This document shows positions 28,682 through 37,330 of a stretch of DNA of 64,000 nt, piece by piece. The stretch's first letter is position 1; every line of letters begins with the position of its first letter. Both the position numbers and the translations under genes were made by a program. Origin of the DNA: Thiohalocapsa sp. ML1 (GTDB lineage Bacteria > Pseudomonadota > Gammaproteobacteria > Chromatiales > Chromatiaceae); contig NZ_JABX01000004.1 of the NCBI RefSeq assembly GCF_001469165.1, positions 153,035-217,034 on the forward strand. Direction: 5' to 3'. Below the pieces are notes generated by a model. That model saw only the letters and a program-made list of their open reading frames with translations, did not search any database and was not told the DNA's origin.

Positions 28682-29617
28682 TCACTGCTGCGACAGGAAG
28701 ATACGGTCCATGCGCGACCAGCGAAAATCAGCAGCGAGCGCTCGCAGGCGTCCTTCCATGCGCGCCAAATTCAAATAGTGGCGAACCCTGGTTTTCAGCC
28801 CGATACCGAGCTGCTTCGGCTGCCCCGTATCCACTTCCCAGGGATGGAAGTAGAACACCGCCGCCTGGCCATCACGTCGATTGACGCGACGCAGCGCCCA
28901 ACGCGAGTAGGCGTAGGGGAACAAGCGGAAATATCCGCCGCCACCGCACGGCCACTTGCGCTCGCCAAAGGCAATGGTGGTGACCGGGACTTCCACGAGG
29001 CTGGCACAATGATCAGGCCGGAAGGCAAACCGAGGCGCTTCCGGCATGCCGTACAAGTCATGGTGAATCGGGTAAATGCTGGAGGAGTACCGATGGCCGG
29101 TCTCCTCCAGCACCCGCAAGGCCCAGAGGTTGCTGCGACCGATGGAGTAGCTTGGCGCCCGGTAACCACGCACGGCGACCCCGCCAACGTCTTCCAACAG
29201 CGCCTTGGTGCGGGTGACATCGGCACGGAAGCCGGACTCGTCCAGCTCCGTCACCCGGATGTGCGCGTAGCCGTGGCTTGCCAACTCGTGCCCCGCGGCC
29301 ACGATCCGCCGAACCATTGCCGGATAGCGCTCTGCGATCCAGCCGAGCGTAAAGAAGGTCGCGTGGATATCGAACTCCGCGAACAGCGCAAGAATGCGCT
29401 CGACGTTCGCCTCGACCCGGCACGGCAGCCTGTCCCAGTCGCTCCGGCTGATGTGCCGCTCGAACGCGGACACCTGAAAATAGTCCTCGACGTCGACCGT
29501 CATTGCATTGACGGGATGCCCGGAAGCGGCGGCCCTGGGTGGCGATGCAAGCGCATCTGCCGTCACCGTCGACCGCGGCTCAGCGTCGCGGGCGGCTACT
29601 TCCGCGAGCAGCGTCAT
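28682..29617 (-). CDS. Polysaccharide deacetylase, XrtA-associated
   Basis: A 311-residue NodB-type deacetylase. The metal site is seen in MTVDVEDYFQ (Asp42, Asp45) and HELASHGYAH, with RGYRAPSYSIGRSNLW as the third motif and YFHPWEVD near the end. It would remove acetyl groups from amino sugars of the polymer, which fits the UDP-GlcNAc 2-epimerase encoded just upstream. No signal peptide is evident, but the N-terminal 35 residues are a poorly conserved alanine-rich stretch. Its ATG overlaps the epimerase stop (ATGA). Confidence 0.87.
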   Translation of the reverse strand: MTLLAEVAARDAEPRSTVTADALASPPRAAASGHPVNAMTVDVEDYFQVSAFERHISRSDWDRLPCRVEANVERILALFAEFDIHATFFTLGWIAERYPAMVRRIVAAGHELASHGYAHIRVTELDESGFRADVTRTKALLEDVGGVAVRGYRAPSYSIGRSNLWALRVLEETGHRYSSSIYPIHHDLYGMPEAPRFAFRPDHCASLVEVPVTTIAFGERKWPCGGGGYFRLFPYAYSRWALRRVNRRDGQAAVFYFHPWEVDTGQPKQLGIGLKTRVRHYLNLARMEGRLRALAADFRWSRMDRIFLSQQ

Positions 29618-30765
29618 GGCTGATGTCCATCGTTGGTAGGATCGGCCGGTGCACCGCGCTGCCGAAACCAGTGTTCAAGCGTGTCAACGATGCGCCGGGC
29701 GGCCCGTCCATCCCAGTACTCCGGGATTCGCCCGGCCTTGCCGCCGTCGCGCAGCGTACTCCGCGCAATACCGAGAATTCGTTCCGGGTCCGCGCCGACA
29801 ATGGTATTGGTGCCTTGCGTCACCGTGATAGGACGCTCCGTGTTCTCACGCAGTGTCAGGCATGGCACGCCGAGCGCCGTGGTCTCCTCCTGGATGCCGC
29901 CCGAGTCCGTCAAGACCATCGTCGCACCCTGGAGCAATGCGAGCATATCCAGGTAATCCAGGGGAGGCAGCAGCGTACAGGCCCCACGCGCAGGTTCCAT
30001 CAAGCCTGCCGAACCGAGCCGGGACGCCGTGCGCGGATGGACCGGGAACAACAAGGGCAACTCAGCCCCAAGCTCGTTCAAGGTATCCACCAAGCGAGCC
30101 AGCGTTTGCGTGTCATCCACGTTCGAAGGCCGATGCAGCGTGACGACGCCGAAGCGGGCCGGCGCCGCCGACCCGATCTCGGCGCGTCGCAATACTGCCG
30201 CCACACTCGGAGCCCGTTCCCGGTTATGCAGCAGGGTGTCGATCATGACGTTTCCAACAAAGTGCACACGCTCGCTGTCGACGCCCTCGCGCACGAGATT
30301 GTCCAACGCGCCCCGCTCCGTGGTGAATAACAGGTCCGACACTTGGTCCGTCAAAACGCGATTGATCTCCTCCGGCATGCTCCGATCGAAGCTCCGCAGG
30401 CCAGCCTCGACATGGATCACCGGAACCTGTTTCTTTGCAGCCACCAGAGCGCAGGCAATGGTCGAGTTCACGTCGCCGACGACCAAGACGGCGTCTGGCA
30501 ACTCCCGGTCCAATATGGGCTCAAAGCGCCGCATGATCTCTGCAGTCTGCACCGCATGCGACGCCGACCCCACGCCAAGGTCCTCATCCGGCTCGGGGAT
30601 CTGCAACTGCTCAAAGAAGGCCTGCTTCATCGCCGCGTCGTAGTGCTGTCCCGTGTGCACCAGGTACGACTCAAACGTGTCCGCTCGCTGCAGCTCGCGC
30701 ATGAGCGGCGCGATCTTCATAAAGTTTGGTCGCGCCCCGACAACACACATGATTCGCTTGGGCAT
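29614..30765 (-). CDS. wecB: UDP-N-acetylglucosamine 2-epimerase
   Basis: A 383-residue non-hydrolysing epimerase converting UDP-GlcNAc to UDP-ManNAc. Landmarks are VVGARPNFMKIAPLMREL at the N-terminus, VHVEAGLRSFDRSMPEE, TLHRPSNVDD and LTDSGGIQEETTALGVPCLTLRENTERP. I choose the ATG at 30765 because GAGAGG lies six bases ahead of it; other in-frame ATGs are too close to or upstream of this site. It supplies an amino sugar for the polymer. In this type of locus an ATPase gene is often found near this position; none is seen here. Confidence 0.9.
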   Translation of the reverse strand: MPKRIMCVVGARPNFMKIAPLMRELQRADTFESYLVHTGQHYDAAMKQAFFEQLQIPEPDEDLGVGSASHAVQTAEIMRRFEPILDRELPDAVLVVGDVNSTIACALVAAKKQVPVIHVEAGLRSFDRSMPEEINRVLTDQVSDLLFTTERGALDNLVREGVDSERVHFVGNVMIDTLLHNRERAPSVAAVLRRAEIGSAAPARFGVVTLHRPSNVDDTQTLARLVDTLNELGAELPLLFPVHPRTASRLGSAGLMEPARGACTLLPPLDYLDMLALLQGATMVLTDSGGIQEETTALGVPCLTLRENTERPITVTQGTNTIVGADPERILGIARSTLRDGGKAGRIPEYWDGRAARRIVDTLEHWFRQRGAPADPTNDGHQP

Positions 30766-30869
30766 TTGCATCCTCTCAGAGCGGTGCATTGATGATCGGA
30801 TCCGACGGCACTGCACATCGGCATGGCGTCAGCCGCCAGCGTTCACTCTCTACGCGTCGCCGGGTGCAG

Positions 30870-32312
30870 TTACAACCTGAAATTGAAGTCCATCGTGAAA
30901 CGATTCTCCGAGAAGGACAAGCCGGGGGCATCCCCATCGCGATTCAGGCGCCCGATCCGCGCGCCAACGCGGGTTCGGCGCCCCAACTGGTAAGAAAGCC
31001 CGAGGTCAAGCGCGTCCTGCGTGTAATCGAAGCGCGAGTCCGCATCCTCCCGATGGTGCCAAAGATTGACGACGGCATTTCCGGACAGCCTGCCCGACAG
31101 GCGCCGTGAATAGGTGAACTGCAGTTGATTGTCCAGTGTGTCACGGTCGGATTCGCTGTAATCCCGATCTGTGAGGAACCAGCGCAGCGACGCACTGTTG
31201 CGGCCTTTCTGGTACTGCGAGAGGAACTCAAAACGATGGTTCAGGAAGGTCTCCTCGACCAACGCCGGCGTTGTTACCGTTACGAAAGCTACATCGCCGT
31301 CGAGAAATGGGCTTGCTATCTCATTACCGAAGAGGTCTTCCACCGGCACGACCTGTTCCCGCTGCAGCACCGTCGCCACGTTCTCGATCGAAACCTCATA
31401 GGACGAGCGAAACGCCCAGCGTTTGTGCTGATAGCGGCCGTTGAAGCGGTAGACATCGCCGAAAAAGCGCTCGCCAACGCCAAGCTCGAACTGCGCACGC
31501 GGAACGGGTGTCCAGAGAAATCGCGTTTCCCAGCGACCGCCGCTGGTACCCCCGTCCGCTGCTCGAAAGGTGCCCCGGCCGTCATCGTAGCCGAGGATCA
31601 AGTCCAGGCGATATTTCGGACTGAGGATATAACCTATCCGCGTGTCGAAAGACCCGAAGCCCTCGCCATCATCCGTGTCGAACACCCGTCGCCGCCAGTT
31701 AACCGACCAAGGGACCGTGGTGAACATCGGGCCGCTCACGACCTGCACACTGCTGTCCTGTGTTCCGGTTCGCAGCCCGTCGTTAGTGTCTCCGGTGGAG
31801 GCGGTCCAAGTGGAGCCGACGCCGGGGGAGATGCGGACGGTAGCGAAGCGCCCATCCAATACCGGCAGCTCAACCCGGGGGGTTATCGCCACCGACGCCT
31901 GTTGGGCAAAAGCATCGTTTCCACCGATTGCGTCGAAACGGCTGTTGACGCGTGGATCAATCAGCGCCTGATTCGCCGTGGCGCGCATGTCGAGAAAGAA
32001 GTAACGCTCGATAACCTCCATGTTGAGAGATGCCTGCAGCGTATGTTGCACATCATTGAGCTCGGAGTGCCCGGGATAGAACAACACGCTTGGTCCGTAA
32101 TCGAACCGCGTGCGCACGCGGTTGCCGCTGCGCGAGGAACTGATGAACGGCCGCATCCGGATGACGCCGCCAGCCTCGGTATCCTCGCTCGACAAAAACA
32201 GATTGTCGGTGAAGATCACACTGCCGCTCAAGCCGCCCGCTCCTCGCCAATCGCCGACAGCAGGGCTGGCCATGAGCGTCACGGCCAGTAAGGCAAGTAA
32301 TCTCGCAGACAT
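30870..32312 (-). CDS. Outer-membrane beta-barrel protein, PEP-CTERM system-associated
   Basis: A 480-residue exported protein. A signal peptide (MSARLLALLAVTLMASPAVG) is followed by alternating hydrophobic and polar strands rich in aromatic residues, as in outer-membrane barrels. The sequence ends in a typical barrel strand (ENRFTMDFNFRL). This fits the large outer-membrane protein family tied to exosortase A loci, possibly the exit route for the polymer. I start at the ATG at 32312, which places the signal peptide at the N-terminus. It follows the tyrosine kinase by 30 bases. Confidence 0.83.
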   Translation of the reverse strand: MSARLLALLAVTLMASPAVGDWRGAGGLSGSVIFTDNLFLSSEDTEAGGVIRMRPFISSSRSGNRVRTRFDYGPSVLFYPGHSELNDVQHTLQASLNMEVIERYFFLDMRATANQALIDPRVNSRFDAIGGNDAFAQQASVAITPRVELPVLDGRFATVRISPGVGSTWTASTGDTNDGLRTGTQDSSVQVVSGPMFTTVPWSVNWRRRVFDTDDGEGFGSFDTRIGYILSPKYRLDLILGYDDGRGTFRAADGGTSGGRWETRFLWTPVPRAQFELGVGERFFGDVYRFNGRYQHKRWAFRSSYEVSIENVATVLQREQVVPVEDLFGNEIASPFLDGDVAFVTVTTPALVEETFLNHRFEFLSQYQKGRNSASLRWFLTDRDYSESDRDTLDNQLQFTYSRRLSGRLSGNAVVNLWHHREDADSRFDYTQDALDLGLSYQLGRRTRVGARIGRLNRDGDAPGLSFSENRFTMDFNFRL

Positions 32313-32342
32313 GGCCGGGCGGCTCGGGCAACGCAAACCAGA

Positions 32343-33302
32343 TCAACCCTTCTTGTTCTGGTCTTCTTTGTCGGCGCCGTAATCGCCACCGTATCCGTAA
32401 CCGTAACCATAGCCGTAACCGTAGCCATAGCCATAGCCGTACTGGTAGCCGTACTTTCCCGAGAACAACGTGCTCTTGCACTTGTTGAGCAGCATGTAGA
32501 CATTATCCGTGCGCCCGATCTGCGCGACGGTCTCTTTGACCAGCCCCTGCGGAGTGGCCTCATGCTCGACAACGATCACGATCTGCCCCATCAGGGATGC
32601 GAGCACAGGCGCCTCGCTCGTGGCAAGCACGGGCGGCGAATCGAACAACACGATGCGGTCCGGATAGCGGGTTGCGACATCATGGAGCAGGCGACGCATG
32701 TTCTGGCTCGCCAACAGTTCCGTAGACTGGCGGTGCCGCTGCCCAGCAGGCAGTATCGACAGTTTCGGAATGTCCGTGGGTCGAACGAGCTGCGTGAGGT
32801 CGGTACCCTCATCAAGATGCTCAATCAAGCCCGGCGCGTCCCCAAGCCCCACCCGGCGCGACAATCCCGGCTTCGCGACATCGCCGTCGATCAGCAAGAC
32901 CCAACAGTCCAGCTCAAGTGTCATCGAGGCCGCCAGGTTCAAAGAAACGAAGGTCTTGCCTTCACTTTGAACGGAACTGGAGACCATGATGAGATTGAAG
33001 GGGGAATCTCCGTCATGTCGCCGCTCGAATGCATTCATGAGCAACGGCCGCTTGATCATGCGAAATTCTTCGGAGATACGCTTATGCTCGCCACGCTCTC
33101 GCTTGGTCCGCTCCTCCTTCGGCAGCACCATGACCTCGCCAGTCTCAAGAATCGGTACTTCGTAGAGCGGATCGAAGGCAGCCGACGGCTCGGCATCGAC
33201 AGAAGCAGTCTGCCATTCGTCACCCAGCGGCCTAGACGCCTGCTGACGCATCCAGCGAGAGGGATCGTCATTCGGTGGCTGCGTGCTGGTGGTAGTTGAC
33301 AT
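32343..33302 (-). CDS. Tyrosine autokinase (BY-kinase), XrtA-associated
   Basis: A 319-residue bacterial tyrosine kinase that controls polymer length with the Wzz-like protein upstream. Walker A is SSSVQSEGKTFVSLNL (about 108-123), Walker A' is LLIDGDVAKPGLS (about 137-149), and Walker B is IVLFDSPPVL (about 217-226). The first 95 residues are a charged linker. The C-terminus is a tyrosine ladder: 12 tyrosines within residues 284-308, nearly all alternating with glycine, encoded by a six-base tandem repeat at 32377-32453. Such clusters are the autophosphorylation site, but the regularity here is unusual. Confidence 0.9.
   Translation of the reverse strand: MSTTTSTQPPNDDPSRWMRQQASRPLGDEWQTASVDAEPSAAFDPLYEVPILETGEVMVLPKEERTKRERGEHKRISEEFRMIKRPLLMNAFERRHDGDSPFNLIMVSSSVQSEGKTFVSLNLAASMTLELDCWVLLIDGDVAKPGLSRRVGLGDAPGLIEHLDEGTDLTQLVRPTDIPKLSILPAGQRHRQSTELLASQNMRRLLHDVATRYPDRIVLFDSPPVLATSEAPVLASLMGQIVIVVEHEATPQGLVKETVAQIGRTDNVYMLLNKCKSTLFSGKYGYQYGYGYGYGYGYGYGYGYGGDYGADKEDQNKKG
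32377..32453 (-). repeat. Six-base tandem repeat encoding a Tyr-Gly ladder
   Basis: Read on the plus strand this tract is built of GTAACC, GTAGCC and ATAGCC units, each coding Gly-Tyr on the minus strand. It lies in the 3' end of the tyrosine kinase gene, so a unit gain or loss would change the tyrosine number without a frameshift. Confidence 0.8.
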
Positions 33303-33651
33303 TGGTTCTCACCTAAACCGGCAGAGCCGGAACTAAGAAGCGCTTTGGGTTGCCGTCGCCGAGTCCCCAGTCCCTCGGTGTCCGAGCCGACATAAACAGG
33401 GGCTCTCCGTCGGTTGGCTCGACACTTGTTGCATTACAAGGATCAGGCCCTCCGGCAGGCTTCACCAAGAACACGCAGCCACAGCGCGGCAAAGTGTCGA
33501 GAGCGGGAAGCGGGCACCACACGCTCTGCGTATCGGGGCGAAGCCGCGCCGAAGTGGCCGATACGGGTCGTTCATGCCAGACAGGGATCTCGCAACAATT
33601 GCGACAACCTAGTGCTGGCTGCCGAGGCCCGACGGCAGCCCTGGACCGCGG
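33303..33651. other. Intergenic region inside the exopolysaccharide operon
   Basis: About 350 bases separate the chain-length protein gene from the tyrosine kinase gene. In a tightly packed operon this is long. I find no gene, no convincing hairpin with a U-tract and no clear promoter; a separate promoter for the kinase is possible but not shown. Confidence 0.3.
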
Positions 33652-35241
33652 TCAAAACGGCAACCGCGCTGCCAGATCAATGTCGAGGAAAAAGGCCGTT
33701 AGTACCGCCGCGTAGCTCGCGATGAGTAAAAGCAGAGCGATCGTGAAGCCAACAGTAGCAAGCCGGGACCGAAGACGTTGTCGCGGAACCGTAATCAAGT
33801 TGACGCTGCCGATCACCGGAACACCCGTCACCTCGGCCAACTGCCGCCTGTCGAAGAACACGGGGCGCAATTGAGCGAGCAGAAAAGCGATGCCGAGTCC
33901 GGCGACGAGCGAGCCACCAAACACCTGGGTTGACATGCCGATACGATCCGGACCCGTGGGTTTCTTCGGCACCCGGGGTGGATCTAGGGTGCGGAACTTC
34001 ACGGTGTCGACGCTTGTATCCACTTCGCGTGTCATGCGCGCTTGCTCTAACCGCTTGAGCAGTGCCTGATGGTTGTCTTGCAGGATGCCGTAGTCGCGAT
34101 TGAGCTGCTTCTCCTCGGCCTCGATCTGAAGCACTTCGTCGACGGCCGTCTGGAATTGCTCAATCTTGTTGCGCAATGTCGCTACGCGCGTCTCCTCTGT
34201 TGCGACCTCGGTATTCGCGCCGGCCAAGCGCAGTTGCATTTCCTGGTACACAGGGCTCTGCGATAAGGATTGCACAACGGCAACCTCGTCGTTGCGCCGT
34301 TCCTCGACGTAGTTGTCTCGCTCTTCATCCCGACGCTGGACCAGCCTTGCAAGCGCACGCTTCATCGCGATGACCTCCGGATGACGCTCCGTGTAGCGGA
34401 TCAGGAGATCCTCTATCTGGCCCTCCATTTCAGCGACCTTTTGATCCAGCGGATTCGTGACTGCCTTGGATTCCTCCTGCAGCCAGGTCTCGAAATACGG
34501 CAGGCTTGCCGCGTCGCTCTGCATGTATTCCAGTTGCTGCGCCATTTCCTCCCGACGACTCTCGGCGAGTGCGAGGTTGTCCTGCGCCTCGATTAACCCG
34601 CGCTTCGCCTGCTTCAGCCGGTCGTAATAGGTCCCCTTCTCGGAGAGCAGGTCCAGATTGCGCATCTTGAAGTCTTTGACCTTGCGCTCAGCATCGATGA
34701 GTCGGCGCTCATAGTCTTTGAGCTCACGCTGCAGGAAGCGCTCGGCGGAGTCCTGATCCTGACGCGACGAGCCGAGATTCGATTCGACGAAGATCGTCAG
34801 CATGGACTGCACGACCCGCTTCGCCAATTCCGGAGACTGGTCGGCGAAGCTGATGGTGTAAACGTTGTTGCCGCTGGTGCCGAGCTTGACCCGTTTCTTC
34901 AGGTCCGCAACGAGTGCATCCATTTCCTCCGGCGTATTCGCACGCAGATCCATATCCGTCATGCGGGCGAGCTTTTCCATGTTCTCGCGCCCGAAGAGCA
35001 CGTTGGTCATCATCCGGATGCGCTGGCCTTCGTTGGTGTTGATGGCCAAACCGGCGAGCAGCGGCGTCAGCACGGAATCGGTATCGACATAGACCCGAGC
35101 ACTGGAGCTATAGGTATCCGGAAGTGACGCAACATAGGCCCAACCGATGGGCGATGCCACGGCCGCGACAACTAGCACGAACCAGCGATAGCGCCAGACG
35201 CCGCTCAGGTAGAAGAGCGCTAGACGGATGATTTCTTGCAT
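33652..35241 (-). CDS. Chain-length determinant protein (Wzz/SpsC), XrtA-associated
   Basis: A 529-residue polysaccharide co-polymerase. One helix near residue 20 (WFVLVVAAVASPIGWAYVA) and another near the C-terminus (LATVGFTIALLLLIASYAAVL) flank a large periplasmic coiled-coil domain (about residues 160-400, rich in Glu, Lys, Arg and Gln). The proline-rich PPRVPKKPTGPDR lies before a further membrane segment (STQVFGGSLVAGLGIAFLL). It works with the Wza-like lipoprotein upstream and the tyrosine kinase downstream; the kinase is a separate protein, as usual in this system. Confidence 0.9.
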   Translation of the reverse strand: MQEIIRLALFYLSGVWRYRWFVLVVAAVASPIGWAYVASLPDTYSSSARVYVDTDSVLTPLLAGLAINTNEGQRIRMMTNVLFGRENMEKLARMTDMDLRANTPEEMDALVADLKKRVKLGTSGNNVYTISFADQSPELAKRVVQSMLTIFVESNLGSSRQDQDSAERFLQRELKDYERRLIDAERKVKDFKMRNLDLLSEKGTYYDRLKQAKRGLIEAQDNLALAESRREEMAQQLEYMQSDAASLPYFETWLQEESKAVTNPLDQKVAEMEGQIEDLLIRYTERHPEVIAMKRALARLVQRRDEERDNYVEERRNDEVAVVQSLSQSPVYQEMQLRLAGANTEVATEETRVATLRNKIEQFQTAVDEVLQIEAEEKQLNRDYGILQDNHQALLKRLEQARMTREVDTSVDTVKFRTLDPPRVPKKPTGPDRIGMSTQVFGGSLVAGLGIAFLLAQLRPVFFDRRQLAEVTGVPVIGSVNLITVPRQRLRSRLATVGFTIALLLLIASYAAVLTAFFLDIDLAARLPF

Positions 35242-35290
35242 CGGATTGCTCTCGAATCGCTCTCGGGCGGCGAGCCGTCGGGGAACGCAG

Positions 35291-35905
35291 CTAGAACCAG
35301 GACTCAGGTATCAGCAAGATATCGCCGGGACGCATGTCCACGTTTGCGGACAGCTCCGCATCTTGGATCAGCGCACGGAGACGAACCGTATATCGCCGCT
35401 GCTCGCCGTCCTCGAACCGCACCAGCACCGCGCGGTTGCCATCGGCAAACTCCGTGATGCCGCCGACCTGGATCATCAGGTCCAGCAACGTCATGCCGTC
35501 GCGATACTGCACCGACAACGGCTGCGTCGCCTCACCTAGGACACGGATCTGTTCCGGGAAGACGCCGACGAACCCCTGAACGATGACGGTCACAAGCGGG
35601 TCTCGCAAGAATACGGACAGCGCCTCTTCAAGATCCCGGGCGAGCTCGGTCGGCGTCTTGCCGGCGGCCGGTACGTCTTCGAGCAGCGGCGCGGTGATAT
35701 AGCCGTCCGGGCGCACCGGCACCGTCGTGCTGACTTCCGGGTATCGCCACACGAACACCTGCACCGAGTCGCCAGGCCCGATCTTGTACTTCTGCGCATA
35801 GCGCAACTGGTAGGTTGCCTCCGGGAGAGGCGGGTATTTCACCTTCGCGCAACCGCTGATCCCAACGATTGCCGCGAGCGCGAGTATGAGTAGGAGCCGG
35901 GCCAT
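35291..35905 (-). CDS. Polysaccharide export lipoprotein (Wza-like), XrtA-associated
   Basis: A 204-residue outer-membrane lipoprotein. The signal peptide ends in a lipobox, ISGC, with Cys19 as the lipidation site. The Poly_export domain follows (YKIGPGDSVQVFVWRYPE) and one SLBB-like repeat (QIRVLGEATQPLSVQYRDGM to the end). I start at the ATG at 35905, which gives a normal signal peptide; a TTG two codons upstream is possible. It is the first gene of the long minus-strand exopolysaccharide operon. Confidence 0.9.
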   Translation of the reverse strand: MARLLLILALAAIVGISGCAKVKYPPLPEATYQLRYAQKYKIGPGDSVQVFVWRYPEVSTTVPVRPDGYITAPLLEDVPAAGKTPTELARDLEEALSVFLRDPLVTVIVQGFVGVFPEQIRVLGEATQPLSVQYRDGMTLLDLMIQVGGITEFADGNRAVLVRFEDGEQRRYTVRLRALIQDAELSANVDMRPGDILLIPESWF

Positions 35906-36006
35906 GGACAACGCTTCAAGAGACTGATCGCGGGAGTAAATTGATCGCGGTCCGTCCGACGGGGTGCGCCCGAGCTCCGCGAAGCGGGGCGATTATTGCA
36001 CAGCAG

Positions 36007-36024
36007 GCGGGCGATTTGGCCCGC
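36007..36024. other. Perfect 6-bp hairpin in the leader of the exopolysaccharide operon
   Basis: GCGGGC, a six-base loop GATTTG, then GCCCGC form a perfect stem in the 236-base gap between the aminotransferase gene and the export lipoprotein gene. No U-tract follows on either strand. It could end the aminotransferase transcript or mark an operator; I saw no sigma-54 consensus in this gap. Confidence 0.3.
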
Positions 36025-36141
36025 AACGCGCCCGAATCCGGGGTGCAAGCCGTGCTCCCGGTCGGACACGGAAGCCGACCGTCGGATGCGCACGGCGCGC
36101 GGTTCGCGCAACCTCGGTGCCCGCGCGGCCCCAACCGGCGC

Positions 36142-37323
36142 TCAGCCGACGGGCCGCTGGTTGTCCAACAGATAGGTCTCAAGGCGCGCCAAGGCGACCT
36201 CGATCTGCGCCGCTTCCTCAACATAGGCGAAACGCACCGTGCGCGCCGCCTGCGGGCCGCCGAAATCGACGCCAGGCGTCACCGCAACGCCGGTTGCCGC
36301 GAGCAGTGTCGCCGCGAAGGTCACCGCGTCACCGAGCCCTGGCGGCAGCTCGGTGAACACGTAAAAGGCGCCCTGCGGCGGATGCGGGAGAGCGAACCCG
36401 ATGCGCCGAAGCCCGGCGAGCAACAGATCGCGACGCTGTCGCAGCACCAGACGGCGGGCATCGAACAGCGCCATAACCTCGCGCGTCAGCGCCGCCGCGG
36501 CGACATGCTGCGCAAGCGTCGGCGGCGCGAGAAAGAGATTCTGTGCCAGCCGCTCCACCACCGGCGCCCAGCCGGGCGGCACCACCAGCCAGCCGAGCCG
36601 CCAGCCGGTGAGCCCGAAGTACTTCGAGAAACTGTTGACGACAAAGAGCCCGTCGTCGCCGCCTTGCAGCGCGGTGGTATCGGCGGCGTCATACACGAGC
36701 CCCTGGTAGGTCTCGTCTACGATCAGGGCAGCCTGCCGATTGCGCGCGACCGCCAGCAGCGCGCTGAGATCGGCCGCATCCAGAACCGCGCCCGTGGGAT
36801 TGCCCGGGGTTGTCACCATCAGCACCCGCGTGCCCGGCTGCCACTGCCGGGCCGCGACCTCGGCGGTGGGCCGCCAGCCGGTCTCGGCGCGCAGCGCAAC
36901 GCCCTGCACGACCCCGCCGACCACGGCGGCAATGTGTCGATGGCAGGGGTAACCGGGCTCCGTCACCAGCACGCCGTCGCCCGGTTGCAGGATGGCCGCC
37001 AGCGCGAGCTGCAGCGCACCCGAGCCGCCGGGCGTGACGATGATGCGCCCAGGATCGACCTCGACCGAGTACCGGTCTGCGTAATGCGCGGCGATGGCAT
37101 GGCGCAGCGCGGGCAGACCGGCGGACGGCGTGTAGCCCATGGACTCGCTGTCGAGGGCGCGCCGGGCCACCGCCAGCAGCGGTTCAGGCATCGGAAAGCG
37201 CGGCTCACCTACCTCCATGTGGATGACAGTCTGGCCTGCGGCCTCCATGGCCTTGGCGCGCTCCAGGATGCGCATGACCTGAAACGGCGCGACTGCCGCG
37301 GCGCGCGCCGCGGGCACCAACAT
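36142..37323 (-). CDS. Class I/II PLP-dependent aminotransferase
   Basis: A 393-residue cytoplasmic aminotransferase of the aspartate aminotransferase fold. The PLP lysine is Lys234 in VVNSFSKYFGLTGWRLGW; Asn175 in TTPGNPTG, Asp203 and Tyr206 in VDETYQG complete the cofactor site. MEVGEPRFPMPEPLL is the usual N-terminal motif. The ATG at 37323 lies seven bases after the HAD gene, so the two are probably co-transcribed. Substrate unknown; alanine or aspartate transaminase-like activity is likely. Confidence 0.82.
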   Translation of the reverse strand: MLVPAARAAAVAPFQVMRILERAKAMEAAGQTVIHMEVGEPRFPMPEPLLAVARRALDSESMGYTPSAGLPALRHAIAAHYADRYSVEVDPGRIIVTPGGSGALQLALAAILQPGDGVLVTEPGYPCHRHIAAVVGGVVQGVALRAETGWRPTAEVAARQWQPGTRVLMVTTPGNPTGAVLDAADLSALLAVARNRQAALIVDETYQGLVYDAADTTALQGGDDGLFVVNSFSKYFGLTGWRLGWLVVPPGWAPVVERLAQNLFLAPPTLAQHVAAAALTREVMALFDARRLVLRQRRDLLLAGLRRIGFALPHPPQGAFYVFTELPPGLGDAVTFAATLLAATGVAVTPGVDFGGPQAARTVRFAYVEEAAQIEVALARLETYLLDNQRPVG

Positions 37324-37330
37324 GGCGGGC

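Noticed and set aside
36040..36056. TGCAAGCCGTGC as a sigma-54 promoter for the exopolysaccharide operon
   Set aside because: The distance between the GC and GG elements is too short for the -12/-24 consensus.
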